DNA of 64,000 bases from Mycobacterium sp. IS-1742 (GTDB lineage Bacteria > Actinomycetota > Actinomycetes > Mycobacteriales > Mycobacteriaceae), in assembly GCF_001500125.1 (NCBI RefSeq), contig NZ_LQIV01000043.1, positions 1 through 64,000 of the forward strand, given 5' to 3'. Of this stretch, positions 58,788-64,000 are shown one piece after another; position 1 is the first letter of the stretch; every line of letters begins with the position of its first letter. Made by a program: the position numbers and the translations under genes. The notes below the pieces were generated by a model, which was not told the DNA's origin, ran no database searches, and saw nothing but the letters and a program-made list of their open reading frames with translations.

Positions 58788-60269
58788 TCAGGAGAATGTC
58801 GAGAACTCCTGCAGGCCCGCGGCGAGCGCCACCGGCACCCGCGCCTTGACCCGTGTGCCGTCCGTGGTGTGCTCGGTGGCGTCGATGCGCCCCTCGCTGT
58901 GCACCCGGGCCACGAGATCGCCGCGGTCGTAGGGAATGGTCACGTCGACGGTGACGTCGGTGGACTCGACCAGCTCCGACATCCGGGCCGAAAGCCGGTC
59001 CAGCCCTTGCCCCGTACGCGCCGACACGAACACCGCGTCGGGCAGCGCACCGCGCAGATGCGCCAGCGAGAGCCCGTCGGCGGCGTCGATCTTGTTGACC
59101 ACCAACAGTTCCGGCGCGGGCTTGGCGTGCCGTTCGGGGCTCGATGTCGCCGGGGCGGCTCCGGCGATGACCTCGTTGATCACCTCGCGGACCGCGCTGA
59201 TCTGCGCCAGCGGGTTGGCATCCGAGCCGTCGACGACGTGGACGAGGAGGTCGGCGTCGGCGACCTCTTCGAGCGTCGAGCGGAACGCCTCGACCAACTG
59301 CGTCGGAAGATGTCGTACGAAACCGACGGTGTCGGTGAGGACGAACGGCCGGCCGTCGTCGAATTCACCTCGGCGGGTGGTGGGTTCGAGCGTCGCGAAC
59401 AGTGCGTTCTCGACCAGCACCCCGGCGCCGGTGAGCGCGTTGAGCAGACTGGACTTCCCCGCGTTGGTGTAGCCGACGATCGCCACCGAGGGCACCTCGG
59501 TGCGGCGGCGCCCACTGCGCTGGGTGTCGCGGATCTTCTTCATGTCCTTGATCTCGCGGCGCAGCTTGGACATCCGCTCGCGGATGCGACGCCGGTCGGT
59601 CTCGATCTTCGTCTCACCGGGACCGCGCGTGCCGACACCGCCACCGGCGCCGCCGGCACGCCCACCGGCCTGCCGCGACATCGATTCACCCCAACCGCGC
59701 AGCCGCGGAAGCATGTACTCCATCTGCGCCAGGGAGACCTGGGCCTTGCCTTCGCGGCTGGTGGCGTGCTGGGCGAAGATGTCGAGGATCAGGGCGGTGC
59801 GGTCGATCACCTTGACCTTGACGATCCTCTCCAGCGCGGTCAGCTGCGCAGGGCTGAGCTCACCGTCGCAGATCACCGTGTCCGCGCCGGTCGCGAGCAC
59901 GATCTCGCGCAGTTCGGCGGCCTTGCCCGAGCCGATGTAGGTCGAGGCGTCGGGCTTGTCGCGCCGCTGGACGACGCCTTCGAGCACCTCGGAGCCCGCG
60001 GTCTCGGCGAGCGCGGCGAGTTCGGCGAGGCCGGCCTCGGCGTCGGCCGCGCTGCCCTCGGTCCACACGCCCACCAGCACGACGCGTTCGAGCCGCAGCT
60101 GGCGGTATTCGACCTCGGAGATGTCGGCCAGTTCGGTGGACAGACCGGCGACGCGGCGCAGCGCGGAGCGGTCCTCGAGCGCCAGTTCACCGGCACTGGG
60201 AGTCTCGTGTGAAGAAAATTCGGGAAATGTCATGAGCGAATCAAGGTTCGCACGGAGATCACTTTTCAT
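58788..60269 (-). CDS. hflX: Ribosome-associated GTPase HflX
   Basis: 493 residues. The N-terminal HflX domain (RLERVVLVGVWTEGS through PDASTYIGSGKAAELRE, about 55-110) is followed by a coiled-coil linker with GGAGGGVGTRGPGETKIETDRR and the G domain: G1 GYTNAGKSSLLN, G2 region ATLEPTTRR, G3 DTVGFVRHLP, G4 NKID. HflX splits stalled or hibernating ribosomes. Homologue of Rv2725c. The start is uncertain: ATG 60269 (10 nt after the dapF stop begins) or ATG 60233; neither has a strong ribosome site, so coupling to dapF is likely. Confidence 0.92.
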   Translation of the reverse strand: MKSDLRANLDSLMTFPEFSSHETPSAGELALEDRSALRRVAGLSTELADISEVEYRQLRLERVVLVGVWTEGSAADAEAGLAELAALAETAGSEVLEGVVQRRDKPDASTYIGSGKAAELREIVLATGADTVICDGELSPAQLTALERIVKVKVIDRTALILDIFAQHATSREGKAQVSLAQMEYMLPRLRGWGESMSRQAGGRAGGAGGGVGTRGPGETKIETDRRRIRERMSKLRREIKDMKKIRDTQRSGRRRTEVPSVAIVGYTNAGKSSLLNALTGAGVLVENALFATLEPTTRRGEFDDGRPFVLTDTVGFVRHLPTQLVEAFRSTLEEVADADLLVHVVDGSDANPLAQISAVREVINEVIAGAAPATSSPERHAKPAPELLVVNKIDAADGLSLAHLRGALPDAVFVSARTGQGLDRLSARMSELVESTDVTVDVTIPYDRGDLVARVHSEGRIDATEHTTDGTRVKARVPVALAAGLQEFSTFS

Positions 60270-60278
60270 GCACCCCAA

Positions 60279-61160
60279 TTAACGACGATGAGAGTGCCAC
60301 CATTCCCCGGCGAGTTCGCCGGTGGCGACCAGTTCGGAGGGTCCGCGCAGAAAACTCGTGGTCTCGGTGACCGACACCGTGACCACGCCGCCGGGGATGC
60401 GGACGTCGAGCGTGCCCAGCGCCTGTCCGGCCTCTGACAGCGCCGCGACGGCCGCGGCGACGGTCCCGGTACCGCACGAACGCGTCTCGCCGACACCCCG
60501 CTCGTGTACCCGCATCGACACCGACCCATCACGTACCGCGGTGAGGACCTCGACGTTGACGCCGTCGGGGAACTGGGCGTCGTCGAACTCGACCGGGGCG
60601 GCCACGTCGAGCGCCGCGAGCTCGGCCTCGGTGAGCGATGCGTCGACGCAGGCCAGGTGCGGATTGCCGACGTCGACCCCCAGTCCGGTGAAGCGGCGCC
60701 CGCCGACCACGGCCGACCCGGTGCCCAGCAGGTTGACCTTGCCCATCTCGACGGTCACCTCGGCCCGCCAGCGGTGCGCCGGGTCGAAGCCGTGCAGGAC
60801 GACGGGCCGCGGCCCGGCCAACGACCCGACCACGAACTCGTCGCGCGATTCCAGGTCCGTAGCCCGCAGATAGTGCGCGAACACCCGTACGCCGTTACCG
60901 CACATCTGGGCGATCGACCCGTCGGCGTTGCGGTAGTCCATGTACCAGTCACCGGCCGCGACACCCTCGGGCAGCCGCTCGAACACCCCCGCCGCCATGG
61001 CCGCGCCTGCGGTGGTGACGCGCAGCACCCCGTCGGCGCCGAGCCCGCGACGCCGGTCACACAGCGCGGAGACGACGGCCGGCGTCAGCGCGCGCCGCGC
61101 GTCGAGGTCAGGCAGCAGCACGAAGTCGTTCTGCGTCCCGTGACCCTTGGCGAACTGCAC
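60279..61160 (-). CDS. dapF: Diaminopimelate epimerase
   Basis: 293 residues. Converts LL- to meso-diaminopimelate for peptidoglycan and lysine. Catalytic cysteines are Cys87 (AQMCGNGVR) and Cys229 (GETRSCGTGT). The GTG at 61160 gives the N-terminus QFAKGHGTQND shared with M. tuberculosis DapF (Rv2726c). Lies 4 nt after miaA and directly before hflX in one operon. Confidence 0.96.
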   Translation of the reverse strand: MQFAKGHGTQNDFVLLPDLDARRALTPAVVSALCDRRRGLGADGVLRVTTAGAAMAAGVFERLPEGVAAGDWYMDYRNADGSIAQMCGNGVRVFAHYLRATDLESRDEFVVGSLAGPRPVVLHGFDPAHRWRAEVTVEMGKVNLLGTGSAVVGGRRFTGLGVDVGNPHLACVDASLTEAELAALDVAAPVEFDDAQFPDGVNVEVLTAVRDGSVSMRVHERGVGETRSCGTGTVAAAVAALSEAGQALGTLDVRIPGGVVTVSVTETTSFLRGPSELVATGELAGEWWHSHRR

Positions 61161-61164
61161 TTGC

Positions 61165-62082
61165 TCAGGATACGGCGCGCCAGGCACGCAGCGTGCGGTC
61201 GACGTTGTCCGGCGACGCGCCGTCGAGCCAGCACACCCGGTGGTCGCGGCGGAACCACGACCGCTGCCTGCGCACGTAGCGCCGGGTGCCGACGTACGTC
61301 GGTTCGCGCGCGGCCGACCCGTCGCCGCCGGCGTCGAGATCGGCGAGCACCTGGGCGTACCCCAGCGCCCGCGACGCCGTCACCCCGTCACGCAGGCCGC
61401 GACGCACCAGGCCGGCCACCTCGACGACCAGCCCTTCGGCGAACATCGTGTCGGTGCGCTCCGCCAACCGTTCATCGAGAACGTCTGTGGCCCAGTCCAA
61501 CCCGACGATCGCCGTATCCCAGCGAGGCGCGCCGATGGTGGGCGCCGAGGCTGCGAACGGCCGGCCGGTCAGTTCCACCACCTCCAGCGCGCGGACGATG
61601 CGGCGGCCGTCGGTGGGCAGGATCGAGGCCGCGGCATCCGGGTCCACGGTGGCTAGCTCACCGTGCAACGCCGCGACCCCGACCTCGGCGAGCCGCGCCT
61701 CCCATCTGGCGCGCACGGCGGGGTCGGTGGCGGGGAACGCCCAGTCGTCGAGCAGCGCCTGGACGTACATCATCGATCCGCCGACGATGATCGGCAGCGC
61801 ACCACGGGCGGCGATGGCCTCGACGTCGCGGGCGGCGTCGGCCTGGTAGCGCGCCACCGACGCGGTCTCGGTGACGTCGAGGACGTCGAGTTGGTGGTGC
61901 GGGACACCGCGGCGCTGCGCGACCGGCAGCTTCGCGGTGCCGATGTCCATCCCGTGGTAGAGCTGCATGGCGTCGGCGTTGACGATCTCCGCGGCGGCCT
62001 CACCGCTGAGCCGTTCGGCCACGTCCAGGGCCAGCGCCGACTTCCCCGTCCCGGTCGGCCCGATGATCGCCAGCGGCCTCAT
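61165..62082 (-). CDS. miaA: tRNA dimethylallyltransferase MiaA
   Basis: 305 residues. Adds the dimethylallyl group from DMAPP to A37 of tRNAs reading UNN codons. P-loop IIGPTGTGKSAL at residues 6-17, then NADAMQLYHGMDIGTAK and DRRFIGPV-independent family blocks such as PTDGRRIVRALEVVELTGRP and LGYAQVLADL. Homologue of Rv2727c. Its ATG overlaps the stop of the upstream Rv2728c-like gene (ATGA). The DMAPP it uses comes from the MEP pathway that dxs starts. Confidence 0.95.
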   Translation of the reverse strand: MRPLAIIGPTGTGKSALALDVAERLSGEAAAEIVNADAMQLYHGMDIGTAKLPVAQRRGVPHHQLDVLDVTETASVARYQADAARDVEAIAARGALPIIVGGSMMYVQALLDDWAFPATDPAVRARWEARLAEVGVAALHGELATVDPDAAASILPTDGRRIVRALEVVELTGRPFAASAPTIGAPRWDTAIVGLDWATDVLDERLAERTDTMFAEGLVVEVAGLVRRGLRDGVTASRALGYAQVLADLDAGGDGSAAREPTYVGTRRYVRRQRSWFRRDHRVCWLDGASPDNVDRTLRAWRAVS

Positions 62083-62765
62083 GGTGTCCAGCGGCCGGCG
62101 AAGTAGCCGACGCCGTAGGGGGCGCCCCGGTAGAACTCCTCGGCCGAACCGGGCGCGGATCCGGTCAGCCCCGCCAGCACCTGGTAGGCGACCCGGCCGA
62201 CGACGGAGCCCGGCAGCCGGCTCAGCGCGGCGGTGTCCCCGGCGGCCAGCGCGTCGTCGAGCACCGCTTGGACGGGCACCGCGTCGGGGTCGTACCCGCC
62301 GGGCGCCGGTGGGGTGAGGGTGTGGCAGCCGTCGGCGACGACCAGCACCCCGATCTCACCGTCCGCGTCGTCGATGTGGGCGCGCAACGCCCGGCCCCGC
62401 GCCATCGCGGTGTCGGCGTCGAGGTCGCCGGCGTGGACTCGGACCTCCGCCGCGGCGTGCGGGGCGTGTTCACCCCGGACCCACCCGGCGATCAGCGCGC
62501 AGAGGGGCAGGTCGACGGGTGTGGCGGCGCCGTCCGGCGACAGCCTCACCCGCACGTCGACGCCGTAGCCGGCGAAGGTGCCCGCGGTCGGCGGGGTGAG
62601 CACCTCGTCGCCGGAGCCGACGCCGATCGCCACCCAGCGGTCGGGCAGTCCGCCGACAGACCGCGCCACCGCCGCGCGCAGCTCGGACAGTTCACCGGCC
62701 GCTGCGCCTGCCAGTTGCGGCACCATCACCGGAGCGGACGGCACAAGGGCGATCGCGGTGAGCAC
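62079..62765 (-). CDS. Class III extradiol dioxygenase-like (LigB-fold) protein, Rv2728c-like
   Basis: 228 residues, Ala/Gly-rich, homologue of Rv2728c. The layout (LTAIALVPSAPVMVPQLAG at the start, VLVVADGCHTLTPPAPGGYDP in the middle) resembles the LigB/AmmeMemoRadiSam-B fold but the full metal triad is not obvious, so activity is uncertain. GTG 62765 start. The stop overlaps the miaA start, and the DMT transporter ends 9 nt upstream, so it is inside the operon. Confidence 0.75.
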   Translation of the reverse strand: MLTAIALVPSAPVMVPQLAGAAAGELSELRAAVARSVGGLPDRWVAIGVGSGDEVLTPPTAGTFAGYGVDVRVRLSPDGAATPVDLPLCALIAGWVRGEHAPHAAAEVRVHAGDLDADTAMARGRALRAHIDDADGEIGVLVVADGCHTLTPPAPGGYDPDAVPVQAVLDDALAAGDTAALSRLPGSVVGRVAYQVLAGLTGSAPGSAEEFYRGAPYGVGYFAGRWTP

Positions 62766-62774
62766 GCCACCAAA

Positions 62775-63653
62775 CTAGTGCGCGAGGGAGGCCTGGGCCT
62801 CGGCGCCGGCCGCTTCGCCGCGGGCCAGCGCGGCGGTGGCCAGCACCATCACCGCGGCCGCGACGACCAGCGTCGTCCATCCGGCCTCACCGGGGCGCAT
62901 CGTCTCCCCCAGCACCACCACGCCGAGCACCGATCCCACCACCGGTTCGGCCACGGTCATCGTCGGCAGCGACGCGGTCAGCGCACCGGACCGGAACGAG
63001 GCCTGCTGCCAGGCCGTCCCGGCGACGGCCACGGCCGCCAGCGCGTAGAGCTCGGGCATCTGCAGCACCGCCCACAGACCGTCGTCGAGCCGGTCGACGA
63101 CGCCCTTGGTCAGCACGGCGAAGACGCCCCACAGCGCGCCGGACACCAGCGCCAGCAGCACCGCGCTGGGCGTGCCCGACCAGATCCGCGCCCCGACGAC
63201 GCAGAGCACCAGCATCGGGACCAGCACCGCGATCACGACGGCCCAGGTCTCCCACGAGGCGCGGGCCTGCCCGGCGGTCGGGTTGCCCACGGTCACGATC
63301 ACCGCCACCGCACCGGCCAGCAGCGCCGCCCAGAGCCACTCCCAGCGCGTGACCCGCCGGCCGGTCAGGCGGGCGTTGATCGGCAGCGCAAACAGCAGCG
63401 ACGTCACCAGCAGCGCCTGCACCAGCAGCACCGACCCCAGCCCGAGCGCGGCGGCCTGCAGGCCGAAACCCACGGCGGCGACGGTGCTGCCCAGCCACCA
63501 CTGCCGGTCGCGCAACAGCCGCAGGAACAACTCGAGGTGCCCGACCGCCTCGTCGGTCACCTCGTGCGCGGAGCGCTGGTGGATGACATCGCCGATCGCG
63601 ATGAACAGCGCGGCGCCCAGCGCCAGCAGCGCGGCGATATCCGCCCTGGCCAT
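62775..63653 (-). CDS. DMT (EamA-like) family transporter
   Basis: 292 residues with about ten transmembrane helices and the internal repeat of drug/metabolite transporters (first half ADIAALLALGAALFIAIGDVIHQRSA; second half SAVLLALVSGALWGVFAVLTKG). Homologue of Rv2729c. Substrate unknown. ATG 63653 is chosen with AGGAG just upstream; the frame continues open to 63782 but without features. First gene of the operon that runs to hflX. Confidence 0.82.
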   Translation of the reverse strand: MARADIAALLALGAALFIAIGDVIHQRSAHEVTDEAVGHLELFLRLLRDRQWWLGSTVAAVGFGLQAAALGLGSVLLVQALLVTSLLFALPINARLTGRRVTRWEWLWAALLAGAVAVIVTVGNPTAGQARASWETWAVVIAVLVPMLVLCVVGARIWSGTPSAVLLALVSGALWGVFAVLTKGVVDRLDDGLWAVLQMPELYALAAVAVAGTAWQQASFRSGALTASLPTMTVAEPVVGSVLGVVVLGETMRPGEAGWTTLVVAAAVMVLATAALARGEAAGAEAQASLAH

Positions 63654-63875
63654 CGCATCTCCTCGTCGTGGTAGCGGGCATGAGCGTGCCCGGATGGCGG
63701 TCCGTCCCGCAAACCGGCGCGCCGAAGGTGTGCGCACACCCATGGCCGACCTGTTTGAATAGCCTTCGACAGCCGGCCACACCGATCCGGAAGAACAGGC
63801 TCATATCGACAGGCGAAGGCGCCGCGTTGCGCGGCAGTGCGCGGTCCACCGCGCGGAGGGTGCGAGGAACGAAAG

Positions 63876-64000
63876 ATGACGACCAGCGAGCCGGGTGCGA
63901 CCTCGGAGGCCAACAACGAGGCGACGCCACGTCCGGCGCCGGGGCCCGCACCCCGGCCCGGTCCCTCACCCCGACCGGGGCCGCCGCGGCCCGTCCCCCG
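63876..64000 (+). CDS. Start of a gene cut by the window edge, possibly a DUF349 protein
   Basis: Only 41 codons are visible (TTSEPGATSEANNEATPRPA after the initiator Met, then Pro/Gly/Arg repeats), a disordered low-complexity N-terminus. By order it should correspond to Rv2731, which I recall as an Ala/Arg-rich DUF349 protein; the visible part cannot prove that. A ribosome site (AGGAACGAAAG) precedes the ATG. The 222-nt gap to the divergent DMT gene holds nothing I can name. Confidence 0.55.
   Translation, partial: MTTSEPGATSEANNEATPRPAPGPAPRPGPSPRPGPPRPVP

Noticed and set aside
62268..63674. A 468-codon plus-strand frame opposite the Rv2728c-like and DMT genes
   Set aside because: Extremely His/Arg/Gln-rich translation with no domain; the minus-strand genes explain the frame.

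Overview
The window is a high-GC actinobacterial chromosome segment and almost certainly comes from a non-tuberculous Mycobacterium (Mycolicibacterium-type). Gene content and order follow the Mycobacterium tuberculosis stretch from about Rv2667 (clpC2) to about Rv2731. Many proteins are close enough to recognise directly: AftC, SigA, SigB, IdeR, LexA, Dut and DapF. The synteny statement rests on remembered gene order, not on an alignment. I saw no rRNA, tRNA, CRISPR array, insertion sequence or prophage. No gene-free stretch exceeds 300 bases. The longest are 535-751, 38264-38488, 47711-47951, 58554-58787 and 63654-63875.

Left part (1-9.9 kb): a C-rich low-complexity edge, a small secreted protein, a divergent AraC/SRPBCC pair, clpC2 with two operator-like palindromes, an ECF sigma factor coupled to ogt, a DUF1942 exported protein, a GNAT, zapE, a ribD-type reductase, a lipoprotein hydrolase that lacks its nucleophile, aftC (arabinan branching) and msrB.

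Middle-left (9.8-30 kb): a membrane GGDEF-EAL protein, the hemE-cgoX-chdC coproporphyrin-dependent haem genes, DUF3000, an RNase D-like protein, a PhoD-type phosphatase, dxs, nhaA, and a divergent operon with an ABC exporter pair plus a polysaccharide pyruvyl transferase. A striking 24-bp inverted repeat lies between nhaA and that operon. Next come a trmA-type RNA methyltransferase and a KimA-like APC permease, divergent from the TrkA-type proteins CeoB and CeoC. Together these look like a potassium module.

Middle-right (31-46 kb): conserved mycobacterial small proteins, dut, cei behind a perfect CRP site, suhB, ppgK, then sigA in a probable operon with an O-methyltransferase and a RidA protein. 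The sigB-ideR block follows, with a clear extracytoplasmic-stress promoter on sigB and a strong terminator after it.

Right part (46-64 kb): DUF4192, a DUF5642-like lipoprotein where M. tuberculosis has sthA, a PAC2 protein, an alpha/beta hydrolase, a PhzF protein, nrdR, and the SOS cluster (chiZ-like LysM gene and lexA with three SOS boxes). Then come an LGFP-repeat membrane protein, a BisC/TorA-type molybdoenzyme, a DEAD-box helicase with an unusual leader, and the hflX-dapF-miaA-Rv2728c-DMT operon. The start of one further gene is cut by the window edge.

Two features recur. Convergent genes abut or overlap by up to 41 nt. Many start codons lie 6-8 nt after a -10 hexamer, which implies leaderless transcripts.
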